35,763 nt of DNA, taken from NCBI GenBank assembly GCA_903822595.1, contig CAIJPS010000034.1:1-35763 (forward strand). Direction: 5' to 3'. Below the pieces are notes generated by a model. That model was not told where the DNA came from and did no database searches. It saw nothing but the letters and a program-made list of their open reading frames with translations. Made by a program: the position numbers and the translations under genes. This document shows, piece after piece, positions 1-10,215 of the stretch (its first letter is position 1; every line of letters starts with the position of its first letter). The DNA comes from an uncultured Chlorobiaceae bacterium. Lineage in GTDB: Bacteria > Bacteroidota > Chlorobiia > Chlorobiales > Chlorobiaceae.

Positions 1-1
1 C

Positions 2-445
2 AAACAGTATCGCCTGAAAATTGCTCAGGGCGATGAAAACAGCGTCAAGTTGTCCAGGGGATTTTTCCATATTACCCTGCGGGAAGAGCCAAATCCCGAA
101 AGAGCAAAAAAGCTGTTAAACAAATGGTATTCAGAGAAAGCTTTTCTTCAGTTCAATGAAAGCCTGGAGCGTTGCTGGCCAAGGTTTACTCGCTTTGCAT
201 TTCCAAAACCGGCAATATCTATCAAGCGGATGCAGAAGCGATGGGGAAGTCTGTCTGACAATGGCACGGTGACGCTCAATACAAATCTGGTCAAAGCACC
301 GAAGGAGTGCATTGATTATGTCGTAATCCATGAATTGTGTCACTTGAAGTATCGTGACCACAGCCCCGAGTTCTATAAACTTCTCGACGCTGTAATTCCC
401 GGCTGGGAAAAAGTAAAACACAAACTCGAGTTGGGTATGGTTTAG
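2..445 (+). CDS. YgjP-like (DUF45/WSS1-type) metallopeptidase, 5' partial
   Basis: This is the C-terminal 147 codons of a gene that enters from outside the window; the frame is open back to base 2, so the internal TTG at 50 is not its start. The zinc signature HELCH, followed ten residues later by the third ligand in RDHSPEFY, identifies the YgjP/DUF45 family. That family is related to WSS1/SprT-like metallopeptidases and is often found beside restriction or DNA-processing genes. The basic sequence KRMQKRWGS before the metal site is also typical of the family. Two His and the catalytic Glu are present, so the visible part looks functional. The substrate is unknown. The next gene converges on it from the minus strand, 137 bp away. 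Confidence 0.85.
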   Translation, partial: KQYRLKIAQGDENSVKLSRGFFHITLREEPNPERAKKLLNKWYSEKAFLQFNESLERCWPRFTRFAFPKPAISIKRMQKRWGSLSDNGTVTLNTNLVKAPKECIDYVVIHELCHLKYRDHSPEFYKLLDAVIPGWEKVKHKLELGMV

Positions 446-470
446 ATGGTATGAATTCCTTTATTTCGTT

Positions 471-498
471 GTCTCAAAAAACGGTCGTTTGATGAGAC
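471..498. terminator. Imperfect hairpin between convergent genes
   Basis: GTCTCA (471-476) pairs with TGAGAC (493-498), and inside these AAACG (479-483) can pair with CGTTT (486-490) around a two-base unpaired bulge on each side. It lies between the YgjP-like gene and nnr, which converge, so a shared terminator is plausible. There is no good T-run after either arm and the inner loop is too tight, so the call is weak. Confidence 0.25.
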
Positions 499-582
499 GC
501 TGAACGGTAAAGCACTTGCTTTGAGAACATGTTTGCTGCAAACCGTCAAATTGTTAGCTCGACAGACTGCTGGTCAATTTTG

Positions 583-2163
583 TTACTCTTGCCGTTCAAA
601 AATTTCTTCAATTGCCTGCTGGATCGTATCAACGACCATTCCTGACGAAACCAGGCTGGCGATGTCGCTTGCAAGGTCTCCGGCCCTGCCGTGAAACCAT
701 GCGGCTGCTCCTGCTGCGTTGAAGAGGGAGGCTCTTTTTGCCGCAAGTGCGGCTATCATGCCGGAGAGCACATCTCCTGAACCGGCCGTGGCGAGCGCTT
801 CCGTGCCGCTGGTGTTGAGGAGAGCGGGTCCTTCAGTTCCGGCAATAACCGTGGGAGCTCCTTTCAGAAGAACGGTTGCTCCATGGAGAGCAGCAAAGCT
901 TCTGGCGGATTCTATCGGGTCGGCAGCAATCATCTCAATCGGCATGTTGCAGAGGCGGCTGAACTCTCCGTAATGTGGAGTGAGCAAAACAGCGCGGCAC
1001 TGGCTCAACGCATCTGCTGTTCCAATAACCGAAAGGGCGTAGAGGGCATCGGCGTCAAGGATCAGTTTTGTTGAGTTGACGATGGAGTTTGCCAGCAGCT
1101 CTCTGACCAGATCAATGGCACTCTGGTCGCGTCCAAGGCCACACCCGATCAGGATGGTATCGGCCCAGCTTGCCTTTTCGGCAATGGTCGAAAGATCTCT
1201 TCCGATAACAACCGCTTCTGGTACAGCAATGTGCACGATGGCGGCAAGCGAAATCGGCAGAGAGATGCAAACGTACCCTGCGCCTGTTTTCAGGGCGGCT
1301 TTGGCGGAGAGAATGGCTGCGCCAACCATTGAGCTTTCGCTGCTTTGCGATCCGGCAATGATCAGTATCTTGCCGTTGCGCTGTTTTGCGCTTGAGGGTT
1401 CTCTCAGGATAAACTGTTCAGCCGCAAACTCCTGATCGACAAGCAGGCAGGAGGAGGGCTCAGCGAGAAAGCGGGGGATGGAGATTTCAGCCACGTGCAG
1501 CTCTCCGCAGCACTCCGGCCCCTTGTTCAGATAGAAGCCTCTTTTCAGGAAGGCCATGGTGATGGTCATATCTGCGAGGATGGACGGGGTGGCCGAGAAG
1601 CCGGTGGTTGCATCGAGCCCTGATGGCAGGTCAATGGCTATGAGCGGGGCACCCGTTCGGTCGCGGAGTGTATTGAGCAGTTCAATGCCTTCCGTAAGAG
1701 GTGAAGCAAGCGCCATTCCTGGTTTACTCAGACGAAGGCCGGTGCCAGTTATAGCGTCGATAAGGGCGTCGTAGCGGGTTTCGGCAACAAAGGGGAGTGC
1801 TTCGTCATGGCTGATGAAGATGCGCAGTTCGGCTTCGTGCTCGCTGTACGCTTCAAGAATGGCAAGTCCCTCCTGATTGACTCCTTGCAGCAGCGATTCG
1901 GGATAGAGCAGAACGAGATCGACCGAGGCTTCAAGGTTGAGGAGGTGGCGGGCGAGCACAAAGCCGTCACCGCCATTGTTTCCCTTGCCGCAGACCACAA
2001 GGAAAGAGGTGGCGGCAAGGGATTCCTTTTGCAGGCTCTCTCTGATAATGCGGAGGCATTCACGACCGGCAAGCTCCATAAGGCGGGTTTCGCCGATATG
2101 GAGCTCCTCAATTGCCGCCCTGTCGGCCATTTGCATCTCTTGCGCGGTTACAACAGGCAGCAT
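583..2163 (-). CDS. nnr: Bifunctional NAD(P)H-hydrate epimerase/dehydratase
   Basis: The 526-residue protein combines two domains that repair hydrated NADH and NADPH (NAD(P)HX) in the cytoplasm. The N-terminal YjeF_N epimerase domain (about 1-220) has the motif GKGNNGGDGF and interconverts the R and S hydrates. The C-terminal ribokinase-like YjeF_C domain (about 240-515) dehydrates the S form using ADP or ATP, and ends with the phosphate-binding motif GSGDVLSGM. Length matches fused bacterial Nnr proteins (about 500 residues). The ATG at 2163 has AAGGAG six bases upstream. It starts 32 bp after the purL stop and is probably cotranscribed with purL and secA. I see no missing motif. Confidence 0.95.
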   Translation of the reverse strand: MLPVVTAQEMQMADRAAIEELHIGETRLMELAGRECLRIIRESLQKESLAATSFLVVCGKGNNGGDGFVLARHLLNLEASVDLVLLYPESLLQGVNQEGLAILEAYSEHEAELRIFISHDEALPFVAETRYDALIDAITGTGLRLSKPGMALASPLTEGIELLNTLRDRTGAPLIAIDLPSGLDATTGFSATPSILADMTITMAFLKRGFYLNKGPECCGELHVAEISIPRFLAEPSSCLLVDQEFAAEQFILREPSSAKQRNGKILIIAGSQSSESSMVGAAILSAKAALKTGAGYVCISLPISLAAIVHIAVPEAVVIGRDLSTIAEKASWADTILIGCGLGRDQSAIDLVRELLANSIVNSTKLILDADALYALSVIGTADALSQCRAVLLTPHYGEFSRLCNMPIEMIAADPIESARSFAALHGATVLLKGAPTVIAGTEGPALLNTSGTEALATAGSGDVLSGMIAALAAKRASLFNAAGAAAWFHGRAGDLASDIASLVSSGMVVDTIQQAIEEIFERQE

Positions 2164-2195
2164 GGCAGCTCCTTGTTTTTCCTCAGTTGGAGGGG

Positions 2196-4478
2196 TTAGA
2201 GTTCGTCAAGGTGAAGAGAGTGCTCAAGTGCGTGATAGTATGCTCCCGAGAGCTCTTCAATGGTGAAATGAAGCACTTCCTCTCCGTTCATGGCGATAAA
2301 GGCATTCTCTTCAACAACTTTTCCGATGACGCGGATCGGTACATGGCTTGCTATAGCCTCATCGATCACCTCTTTGGTTTTTTCGGGAGAGCTGCTCACA
2401 ATGACCCGTCCCTGTGCTTCCGAAAAGAGCTGCAGCTGGATTGCGTAAGTGCTGCTGTTTGTATTTTCAAGATCAACGGAGAATCCGAGCGGGGCTTGAG
2501 CGTTCATGATGGATTTTTCGGCAAGTGCGACAAAGAGCCCGCCATCTGAAATGTCATGGGCGGAATGCACCAGTTTTTTTGCAGCAAGCGTCACAAGCAA
2601 ATCCTGAAGTTTTTTTTCATGTACCAAGTCGATCGCAGGAGCATCCTGGCCGGGGGTGCCGTACTGCATGACGAGGTACTCTGAAGCGTCAAGCGTAAGT
2701 TCCGGATAGCCCAGGAGAAGGATGGCGTCGCCGGGAGTGGTGAAGGTTGAACCTACAAGATTGTCGATATCGTCGAGAAGACCGATCATGCCTATGGTCG
2801 GAGTGGGGTAGATGGCCGTGCGCAGGCCGCCAATAAATGTTTCGTTGTAGAAACTGACATTTCCTCCTGTGACCGGGGTATTGAAGGCTCTGCACGCTTC
2901 GCCCATTCCCTGAACCGATGTTTTAAACTGGAAGTAAACCTCAGGTTTATAGGGATTGCCGAAATTCAGGCAGTTGGTTATGGCCAGCGGCTTTGCACCT
3001 GAACAGGCGATATTTCTGGCACATTCAGCCACGGCAATTTTGCCGCCAGCCAGAGGGTTCAGATAGACGTAACGGGCGTTACAGTCGGTTTTCATGGCAA
3101 GCGCTTTGCGCGTTCCCTTGATTCGGATAACGGCGGCATCGGTATGGCCTACCGGAGTGACGGTGTTGGTTTGCACCATGGAGTCATACTGGCGATAGAC
3201 CCACTGCTTGCTTGCAATATTGGGGCGTGAGAGCAGCTCAAGGCTGATTGAGCGGAAATCGAGATTCTGATCCGCTTCAAGTTTAGCGACAGGGGTATCA
3301 GGCTTTTTTTCGATAGCTTCGCGGATATAGACGGGTGCGCCTCCTCCAAGCACCAGCGTTTCGGCTGGAATTTCGGCGACAACTGCACCATGCTGTGAGA
3401 CCCTGAGCATGTTGTCGCTCGTGACTCGTCCGATGGTGACGGCAAGCACATCCCATTTGCGGTAGACCTCAATGATCTTCTCTTCAAATCCCTTTTCGGC
3501 GACGATCAGCATCCGTTCCTGAGATTCGGAGAGCATGATTTCATAAGCGCTCATGCCAACTTCGCGGATCGGAACAAGGTCGAGATCAATCTCTATGCCG
3601 CCTGACCCTGTTTTTTCGATCCCTCTCGCGCTCATTTCGGATGTTGAGCTGGTGATTCCGGCGGCACCCATATCCTGCAAGCCGACGACATAGCCAGTGG
3701 CAATGGCTTCGAGGGTCGCTTCAAGGAGAAGTTTTTCAGCAAAAGGGTCGCCAACCTGCACACTCGGCCTTTTATCTTCGGAGGCTTCGCTGAGATCTTC
3801 GGAGGCGAAAGTCGCACCGTGAATGCCGTCCCGGCCTGTCGAGGAGCCTACAATCAGTACGGGGTTGCCTTCACCGAGGGCGGTTGCGCTGACAGTTTTG
3901 TGGTGCTCGACAATGCCGACCGACATGGCATTGACCAATGGGTTGCCGGTATATCCCTCTTCAAAATAGATTTCACCACCGACGGTCGGAACGCCGAATG
4001 AGTTGCCGTAATCGCCGATGCCACGCACCACACCGTCAACCAGGTAGCGGACATGGGGGTCTTTGGGTGAGCCGAAGCGGAGCGAGTTGAGCGATGCCAC
4101 CGGGCGAGCCCCCATGGTAAAAATATCGCGATGAATTCCGCCTACACCGGTTGCCGCACCCTGGTAAGGTTCGACGGCGGATGGGTGGTTGTGTGATTCA
4201 ATTTTGAAGGCCACGGCAAGGTTGTCGCCAATATCGACCAGACCGGCGTTCTCTTCACCGGCACTGGTCAGAAGGGCTCCGCCGTCGCGGGGAAGGGTTT
4301 TGAGTACCGCTATGGAATTTTTATAGCTACAGTGTTCCGACCACATGACGGAAAAAATTCCCAGCTCCGTAAATGAGGGTACTCTTCCGAGAAGAGCACA
4401 TATTTTACCGTACTCTTCACTATTCAGGCCATGTTCTGCGGCAAGGGCAAGGGTGACTTCAACTTCAGTATGTTTCAT
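2196..4478 (-). CDS. purL: Phosphoribosylformylglycinamidine synthase subunit PurL
   Basis: This is the small, PurS/PurQ-dependent form of FGAM synthase. It catalyses ATP-dependent conversion of FGAR to FGAM in purine biosynthesis, using ammonia delivered by PurQ. Recognisable stretches are [11 protein letters not shown] (about 46-55, with the catalytic-site His), [18 protein letters not shown] (substrate and ATP site), [14 protein letters not shown], and the second-half motifs [10 protein letters not shown] and HDISDGGL. I start it at 4478 (760 aa), where AAAGGAG directly precedes the ATG and the protein begins MKHTEVEV, as in the family. The longer reading from 4535 would overlap secA and add non-family residues. 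The SD spacing is short (two bases). It lies 38 bp behind secA. Confidence 0.96.
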   Translation of the reverse strand: MKHTEVEVTLALAAEHGLNSEEYGKICALLGRVPSFTELGIFSVMWSEHCSYKNSIAVLKTLPRDGGALLTSAGEENAGLVDIGDNLAVAFKIESHNHPSAVEPYQGAATGVGGIHRDIFTMGARPVASLNSLRFGSPKDPHVRYLVDGVVRGIGDYGNSFGVPTVGGEIYFEEGYTGNPLVNAMSVGIVEHHKTVSATALGEGNPVLIVGSSTGRDGIHGATFASEDLSEASEDKRPSVQVGDPFAEKLLLEATLEAIATGYVVGLQDMGAAGITSSTSEMSARGIEKTGSGGIEIDLDLVPIREVGMSAYEIMLSESQERMLIVAEKGFEEKIIEVYRKWDVLAVTIGRVTSDNMLRVSQHGAVVAEIPAETLVLGGGAPVYIREAIEKKPDTPVAKLEADQNLDFRSISLELLSRPNIASKQWVYRQYDSMVQTNTVTPVGHTDAAVIRIKGTRKALAMKTDCNARYVYLNPLAGGKIAVAECARNIACSGAKPLAITNCLNFGNPYKPEVYFQFKTSVQGMGEACRAFNTPVTGGNVSFYNETFIGGLRTAIYPTPTIGMIGLLDDIDNLVGSTFTTPGDAILLLGYPELTLDASEYLVMQYGTPGQDAPAIDLVHEKKLQDLLVTLAAKKLVHSAHDISDGGLFVALAEKSIMNAQAPLGFSVDLENTNSSTYAIQLQLFSEAQGRVIVSSSPEKTKEVIDEAIASHVPIRVIGKVVEENAFIAMNGEEVLHFTIEELSGAYYHALEHSLHLDEL

Positions 4479-4516
4479 AACTCCTTTCGGTGGTTCATTC
4501 AAAGTATCATGATGGT

Positions 4517-7500
4517 TCAGGACTGCTGGCCGCAACAGTTTTTATATTTTTTTCCGCTTCCGCAAGGGCAGAGATCATTGCGGCCCGGCTTTTTTTCAGC
4601 TACCGCAGGTTGCTGAACGCTCTCTTCACCCTCATCCTCCTCATTCTCATTCTGTTCGACAATGGTGTAAACACTTCCCGCGGGGGAGTGCTGGGCAACC
4701 AGCTTATCTTGCCGAATCGCAGCTTTCCGCTGGCGCTCTTCCATCTCATGTGCTTCTTCAGGATCGACAGGAAAAAGCTTGAAGGCAAGTGAGAGGGTTT
4801 CGAGTTCTATGTCGCGCAACAGATCGATAAAAAGACGGAATGCCTCCTGTTTGTACTCAAGCAGGGGATCTTTCTGTCCATAAGCGCGTAAATTGATGCC
4901 TTCACGCAGGGAGTCGATCTCCCGGAGATGCTCTCTCCAGCGGAGGTCAATGACGCTGAGGACGGCATATTTTTCAATCTGCTGCATAATCTCTTCCGGC
5001 ACAGCCGCCTCTTTTCTGCGGTAAAAAGCGAGGGCTGTCTGGTAGAGTTTTTCGGCTGTGACATCTATGCCTTCGCGCTCAAAGCTCTCCCTTTCAGGTT
5101 TGAACTCAATGGAGAGTTCGCGCATCAGTTGTTCCTCAATAGCATCGACATCGAACTGCTTGTGGTACTTTTTGACGACCAGGTCACTGTAATCTTTGAG
5201 CAGATCAAGGATGTCACTGGTCAGACGTTCCTTGAGAAGGCCGTTGCGGCGTCGGGAATAGATTACCTCGCGCTGCTGGTTCAGGACGTCGTCATATTCA
5301 AGCAGCCGTTTACGGATTGAAAAGTTCTGTTCCTCAACTTTTTTCTGAGCCCGCTCGATTGATTTGGTGATCATGGAGTGCTCAATGACATCGCCCTCTT
5401 CATGCCCCAGACGATCCATAACCGAAATGACCCGGTCGGAACCGAACAAGCGCATCAATTCATCCTCAAGAGAGACAAAAAAGACCGACTCTCCCGGATC
5501 ACCCTGTCGTCCGGCACGTCCACGAAGCTGGCGGTCGATACGGCGTGATTCGTGACGTTCGGAACCAAGAATAAAAAGCCCTCCCAGTTCACGGACACCA
5601 GGGCCGAGCTTGATATCGGTTCCGCGTCCAGCCATATTGGTGGCGATGGTCACCGCATTTTTCTGACCTGCTTCGGCTACAATTTCTGCTTCACGATCAT
5701 TTTGCTTGGCGTTGAGCACATTGTGTGTGATTTTTCTGGCGCGAAGCATTCTTGAAAGGGTTTCCGAAACCTCGACACTTGTTGTGCCGACAAGCACGGG
5801 CTGTCCCTTTTTCTGCAACTCTTCAACCCTCAGTATAATTGCGTTATATTTTTCGCGGCGGGTTTTATAGACCAAATCGTCCATATCCTTTCGGATGATA
5901 CTTGCATTGGTCGGAATGACGACGACATCGAGCTTGTAGATTTCATAAAACTCTGAAGCTTCGGTTTCCGCTGTACCGGTCATTCCAGCGAGCTTTTTGT
6001 AGAGCCGGAAAAAGTTCTGGATGGTGACGGTTGCCATGGTCTGCGTTTCACCTTCAATCTTGACATTCTCCTTGGCCTCTATGGCCTGGTGCAGTCCGTC
6101 GCTGTAACGGCGGCCGGGAAGGATTCGTCCGGTAAACTCATCGACAATCATGACCAGCCCATTCTGTACCACATATTCGTCGTCACGCTCGAAGAGTGAG
6201 TAGGCTTTCAGCAATTGACTGATATTGTGCAGCCGCTCTGAACGGTCGGCAAAAAGGCGGTAGACCTCATCTTTTTTCTGGATTTTGTCGGCAACGGCTA
6301 CCGATGCGTCGCTCTCAATGATGGCGACTTCAGAGCCGACATCGGGCAGCATGAAGATATCACTGTCCTGGTGGCTGAGCTTGCTGAGAAACTCGCGTCC
6401 CTTGTCGGTAAGGTCAATCGTATTCGCTTTTTCGTCAACGGCGTAATAGAGCTCATCATCAACCTCCTGCATTCGGCTCGAATTGTCTTTCAGATATTCG
6501 TTTTCTGTACTCTGCACCAGTTTTGCCACGCCTGATTGGGAGAGCATCTTGATGTAGCGGGTGTTTTTTGGCTGTCCGCGTTTGACACGAAGCAGGGCAA
6601 GACCTGCTTCCGCATCACCCGGTTTGGTTTTCATCAGTTTTTCGGCCTCACCGAGGTATGTTGCCACCAGTTGCTGCTGGGCACGCACCAATTGCTCAAT
6701 CCAGGGTTTGATCTCCTGGAATTTGCTGTTGTCGGCATTGGGTACAGGTCCTGAAATGATAAGCGGCGTTCTGGCTTCATCAATCAGTACGCTGTCAACC
6801 TCATCAACGATGGCGTAGTAATAGTTCCGCTGCACCATCTCTTCCGGGGTACCGGCCATATTGTCGCGCAGATAGTCGAAGCCAAATTCGTTGTTTGTGC
6901 CGTAGGTGATATCACAGGCATATTGCTCCCTTCGTTCCTCCGGCCTCATGGTGTTGAGAATAACACCTACCGAGAGATGGTGAAAGTCAAAAACAGGGCT
7001 CATCCACTCTTTGTCTCTCTGCGCAAGGTAATCATTGACTGTTACGACATGCACGCCTCTTCCGGTCAGTGCATTAAGGAACACCGGCAGTGTGGAAACA
7101 AGGGTTTTGCCCTCACCGGTCGCCATTTCGGAGATTTTTCCGGAATGGAGCACAATTCCGCCGATAAGCTGGACATCGTAAGGCACCATGTCCCAGACCA
7201 TCTCTCTTCCCATGACCAGGTAGGAGAGTCCTTTAAGACGTACACAGGTCTCTTTTACAAGAGCAAAGGTTTCAGGAAGAAGCTCTTCAAGGATAGTGGC
7301 CGTAACCTTCTCATACTCTTCGGCCAGCACGTCGAGGCGGGCGTTGATGGTTTCCGCCTCTTCAAGATTGATATCCGGGTTATCCAGTTTCAGCGAGAGC
7401 GACTTTTTCTCCAGCTCATTGGGTTCAAGAGTGGTCCGGACCTTTTGCTTCAGCTTAAGTCCCCGTTCTCTCAACTGGTCGTCACTGAGCGATGCCATGG

Positions 7501-7597
7501 TAACCTGCAGTTCATTGATACTGCTGATAATGGGCTGGATTTTTTTGACGTCCTTTTCGTGCTTGGAGCCGAAGATCTTCTCAAAAATTTTCAACAT
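4517..7597 (-). CDS. secA: Preprotein translocase ATPase SecA
   Basis: SecA is the ATPase motor that pushes unfolded preproteins through SecYEG. The 1026-residue protein has the Walker A region MATGEGKTL (GEGKT 161-165), the DEAD-type box DEVD (264-267) followed by [11 protein letters not shown], the second-motor motif GRGTDI, and [12 protein letters not shown]. It ends with a SEC-C zinc motif, [13 protein letters not shown]. It is more than 100 residues longer than E. coli SecA, mainly through an insertion after the DEAD motif (roughly residues 290-420). From family knowledge, this insertion is usual in Bacteroidota/Chlorobi. The ATG at 7597 has AAAGG about seven bases upstream. secA leads the likely secA-purL-nnr transcript. 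Confidence 0.97.
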   Translation of the reverse strand: MLKIFEKIFGSKHEKDVKKIQPIISSINELQVTMASLSDDQLRERGLKLKQKVRTTLEPNELEKKSLSLKLDNPDINLEEAETINARLDVLAEEYEKVTATILEELLPETFALVKETCVRLKGLSYLVMGREMVWDMVPYDVQLIGGIVLHSGKISEMATGEGKTLVSTLPVFLNALTGRGVHVVTVNDYLAQRDKEWMSPVFDFHHLSVGVILNTMRPEERREQYACDITYGTNNEFGFDYLRDNMAGTPEEMVQRNYYYAIVDEVDSVLIDEARTPLIISGPVPNADNSKFQEIKPWIEQLVRAQQQLVATYLGEAEKLMKTKPGDAEAGLALLRVKRGQPKNTRYIKMLSQSGVAKLVQSTENEYLKDNSSRMQEVDDELYYAVDEKANTIDLTDKGREFLSKLSHQDSDIFMLPDVGSEVAIIESDASVAVADKIQKKDEVYRLFADRSERLHNISQLLKAYSLFERDDEYVVQNGLVMIVDEFTGRILPGRRYSDGLHQAIEAKENVKIEGETQTMATVTIQNFFRLYKKLAGMTGTAETEASEFYEIYKLDVVVIPTNASIIRKDMDDLVYKTRREKYNAIILRVEELQKKGQPVLVGTTSVEVSETLSRMLRARKITHNVLNAKQNDREAEIVAEAGQKNAVTIATNMAGRGTDIKLGPGVRELGGLFILGSERHESRRIDRQLRGRAGRQGDPGESVFFVSLEDELMRLFGSDRVISVMDRLGHEEGDVIEHSMITKSIERAQKKVEEQNFSIRKRLLEYDDVLNQQREVIYSRRRNGLLKERLTSDILDLLKDYSDLVVKKYHKQFDVDAIEEQLMRELSIEFKPERESFEREGIDVTAEKLYQTALAFYRRKEAAVPEEIMQQIEKYAVLSVIDLRWREHLREIDSLREGINLRAYGQKDPLLEYKQEAFRLFIDLLRDIELETLSLAFKLFPVDPEEAHEMEERQRKAAIRQDKLVAQHSPAGSVYTIVEQNENEEDEGEESVQQPAVAEKKPGRNDLCPCGSGKKYKNCCGQQS

Positions 7598-7736
7598 GTA
7601 CAGGCCTTTGTGATCTCTTAGGGGGTTTCAAATAATTTTTTTGATGAACAGGGGAGGTATTCCTCTCTCTATCCGCTATGTCCAATTGATGCTCAAGGTA
7701 TTGAATTAGACATTGAGAAAAAAGCGGGATGATTTG

Positions 7737-7768
7737 AAAAAAAACAGTGGCGGGGATTTCCCGCCACT
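7737..7768 (-). terminator. Rho-independent terminator
   Basis: Nine-base perfect stem, 7746-7754 with 7760-7768 (AGTGGCGGG on the plus strand), and a five-base loop. On the minus strand it is followed after one base by eight Ts (7737-7744). It lies about 40 bp past the stop of the SDR gene at 7810 and separates that gene from the secA transcript. Confidence 0.9.
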
Positions 7769-7809
7769 TCACGCTCAACTGCAACGCAGGGAATAGCTTT
7801 CTCCTTTAA

Positions 7810-8694
7810 TTATATATTGGCAGCAAGTTCCGTAAAAAAATCCTTCAGGTGACGGATTCCGCAAGCAGGCGCAATATGGTCAAATTTGAGCGCTTCAACG
7901 GCAAAGGAGAGAAGGTCGGCCAGATTGCGGTTGAAAAGCCCGGTTACCATAAGGCCACCTTCGGCAAGCCACATGGGGAGTGGCGTTATCCACGGGGTTT
8001 TCCCGCATGTATGGAATGCCAGCTCCATCACCTCCCGGAAGGTATAGATATCGGGGCCGCCGATTGCAATTTCACGACATTCTCCCTCCACTGCATCGGC
8101 ACAGACCTTCGCAAGGTCGGCGCCATGAACCGGGTTAATTTTTTTCTCCCCCTCGCCGACCATGAAGATGTGGCCGCTTTGAGCCATTGAAAAAAAACGC
8201 CCCATATCCGAAAAATAACCGTTGGGACGTATGACCGCCCAGGAAAGTCCTGATTTTTTGAGATCGGCGACAAAGAGTTCGTGAGCTTTTATTGAAGGTA
8301 TCTCGGCCATTTTATCCTGGTTGAAGACCGATACATAAATAAATCTTGATACGTTTTCCCGGATAGCCTGTTCAAGGATTCGACCGTTACCAAGGTGGTC
8401 GACATCAAAGCTGGTAAGGGTCGGGTCAGGAGATGTCAATCCGAGTGAAGAAAAAACAATATCGACTCCCTCGCAAAGACCCTTGATGCTTTCGGGATTG
8501 GTTACATCGCCAATAATCAGATCGTCAATGATATCATATATTGCCGGTTCTCCGTGAGGACCTGCAGTTTTTATTTTATCCGGGTTTCTGACCAGAGCTC
8601 GGACGGAATAGCCCCGCTCCTTGAATTCCTTGACAGCGTATCTGCCGAGGTAGCCGGAGGCTCCGGCTACCAGTACTTTTTTTGTGACGGTCAT
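7810..8694 (-). CDS. NAD(P)-binding SDR-family protein (NmrA/atypical SDR)
   Basis: This is a 294-residue atypical short-chain dehydrogenase. The N-terminal Rossmann motif GASGYLG and the basic stretch RALVRNPDKIK after strand two suggest NADP(H) binding. Further family features are DIVFSSLG, RFIYVSVF and WAVIRPNGYFSDM. There is no clear YxxxK pair at the usual place, as in NmrA-like and Ycf39-like proteins, so it may be a binding or assembly protein rather than an active reductase. I prefer the ATG at 8694, with GAGGAG ten bases upstream; the ATG at 8712 has no ribosome site. It follows the DNA glycosylase gene by 64 bp and ends before a strong terminator. The substrate is unknown; in phototrophs related proteins act in chlorophyll metabolism or photosystem assembly, but nothing here proves that. 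Confidence 0.8.
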   Translation of the reverse strand: MTVTKKVLVAGASGYLGRYAVKEFKERGYSVRALVRNPDKIKTAGPHGEPAIYDIIDDLIIGDVTNPESIKGLCEGVDIVFSSLGLTSPDPTLTSFDVDHLGNGRILEQAIRENVSRFIYVSVFNQDKMAEIPSIKAHELFVADLKKSGLSWAVIRPNGYFSDMGRFFSMAQSGHIFMVGEGEKKINPVHGADLAKVCADAVEGECREIAIGGPDIYTFREVMELAFHTCGKTPWITPLPMWLAEGGLMVTGLFNRNLADLLSFAVEALKFDHIAPACGIRHLKDFFTELAANI

Positions 8695-8758
8695 GGTTTT
8701 ATGGCTCCTCATTTCAGGTTTTATCGTTATGAACCTCTCAAGTCAAGCATTTTTTTTA

Positions 8759-9712
8759 CTAAAACGTTCGAAGCCGCTTTACCTCCCTGCGCCAGCAGTG
8801 AAAAAGGAGATGTCCGGCGTAGCCGGCAAGATCCGGGTTCAAAAAAGTACGAGCTTCCGCATCAAGGGCAAGATAGGTGGCCGGGCTCAGGGAGCGAAGA
8901 GCTGTTGAGCTGTTGAACCATTTTCCCAGGTACTGTTTGACGTGGGTATCAATCGGGAAGGCATCAAAACGGCCAAGACCGAAGAGCGCAACGCAATCAG
9001 CAATCTTATAGCCGATACCTCCGTTTTGGCACAGTATGCTGCGCAGTTCTGAAAGCGGAATTTGAGGATCACCCAAAGCTTCAAGATCAACTCTTCCTTC
9101 TGCTACACGCTGGGCAGCGAGAATAATATTGCGGGCCCTGATCCGATTATTGTTGGTGCAACTGCTGAGCAGAGCGGGATCGGCTGCAGCAAGTCGTTCG
9201 GGAGAGGGGAAGCTATGCAGAACGATCTCATTCCCCAGAAATGAAACGCACCTCTTTTCACCATAGGTTTGCACAAGCATTGCGACCTGTTTTCTGATCA
9301 GATGCATTCCAATGCCCTGGGCGCACATGAATGAGATCATGGTTTCAAAGGAATCCTGCCTCATGACCCGCAGTGAAAAATATGGCATCAACAGTTGCCA
9401 GATTTCCGGATAACGTTCAGGAAAATCCTTTGGAAATACCTTTTTCGTGTCAATATCAAGTGTGAAATAATGGGAAATAAAATCCTCTAATGGTACACCA
9501 TCAATGCATTTTGTTGTAGAATATATTTCGAATTCATGTTCTGATATCCCTTTTATAAGAACAGGATAAGATTGAATTATTGAAGAGTAAAACGTTTTTC
9601 CATAGTTATGAATATTCCACAAAAAAGTCTGGCCACTGAAGAGCGTATCTCTGATATTTAAGCAGATTTTTGAGTTTATTTTATAATGATATTTTAAAAT
9701 CAGTGAATTCAT
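8759..9712 (-). CDS. 8-oxoguanine DNA glycosylase-like HhH-GPD protein
   Basis: This 317-residue base-excision repair enzyme has the OGG1 architecture: an N-terminal beta-rich domain (about 1-110) followed by a helix-hairpin-helix GPD domain. The motif GGIGYKIADCVALF carries the catalytic Lys236, and FPIDTHV carries the essential Asp255. These are the equivalents of the OGG1 lysine and aspartate that form the Schiff base and activate the reaction. FETMISFMCAQG resembles the OGG1 helix preceding the recognition site, so removal of oxidised purines with AP-lyase activity is likely. No Fe-S cluster cysteines are seen. The first ~90 codons are clearly more AT-rich than the rest of the gene and continue into an extremely AT-rich upstream gap, suggesting mosaic history. 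It probably shares a transcript with the downstream SDR gene. Confidence 0.87.
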   Translation of the reverse strand: MNSLILKYHYKINSKICLNIRDTLFSGQTFLWNIHNYGKTFYSSIIQSYPVLIKGISEHEFEIYSTTKCIDGVPLEDFISHYFTLDIDTKKVFPKDFPERYPEIWQLLMPYFSLRVMRQDSFETMISFMCAQGIGMHLIRKQVAMLVQTYGEKRCVSFLGNEIVLHSFPSPERLAAADPALLSSCTNNNRIRARNIILAAQRVAEGRVDLEALGDPQIPLSELRSILCQNGGIGYKIADCVALFGLGRFDAFPIDTHVKQYLGKWFNSSTALRSLSPATYLALDAEARTFLNPDLAGYAGHLLFHCWRREVKRLRTF

Positions 9713-10215
9713 TTTATTTCTAAGATAACCTGTGCCTGTTTGGTTAATATTTTGTGTTTCATGGATTGCCTTAAATACTTAAAATGAAAGAAAATAAATA
9801 ATGTTGCTGAAAACTTTTATATGTAATTTTTTTTGTTGTTATTTTGTTTTTTATTGAACAGAAAAGAGCGATTATTGTTTATTTTTAATTTTGAGTAGTG
9901 ATGTAAGATTAGTTTTAATTGATTGTTTTAAATTTTATTTATCCGCTTCAATTTTTTTTATTGATGGATAGGCTTTTATTGTTTTTCTTTGTGCTCTATA
10001 AGTTATTTTATTAGCTTAATTCTGAATTTGGTGTAAAATAAGGTATACTTTATGCGCTAATCGAAAGATAGATATTTTTATTTTTAAGGTCTTGCTTTTT
10101 TTCTTTTTATTGTTATTAATCTGTGCAAATAATTGTTATAGGTGCTTGTGAATCCAGAGGAAATCCGGCAAAAAAACTGGATTTCCTCTGGACTCATGCT
10201 TCCTGTGGTGGGGTT
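9713..10215. other. AT-rich intergenic region without a gene
   Basis: About 500 bp of very low GC sequence with many T-runs on the plus strand (therefore A-rich on the minus strand, the sense strand of the glycosylase gene). I see no credible ORF, tRNA or repeat array. It must hold the promoter of the glycosylase gene, but the composition is too biased for me to pick -35/-10 boxes. The only defined structure is the hairpin at its right end (10153-10192). Confidence 0.6.
10153..10192. terminator. Long perfect hairpin, probable terminator
   Basis: A 14-base stem, TCCAGAGGAAATCC at 10153-10166 with its exact complement at 10179-10192, closes a 12-base A-rich loop. It begins 23 bp beyond the stop of the minus-strand SDR gene, the position expected for its terminator. 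There is no T-run after the stem on the minus strand, so it may act as a processing or 3'-end stabilising structure instead. Confidence 0.6.

Noticed and set aside
4517-4535. Upstream start of purL giving 19 extra residues and overlapping secA
   Set aside because: No ribosome site at 4535. The ATG at 4478 has AAAGGAG and matches the family N-terminus.
6923-7621. Long plus-strand frame (232 codons) opposite secA
   Set aside because: It is the mirror of strongly conserved SecA coding sequence, with no recognisable protein features.
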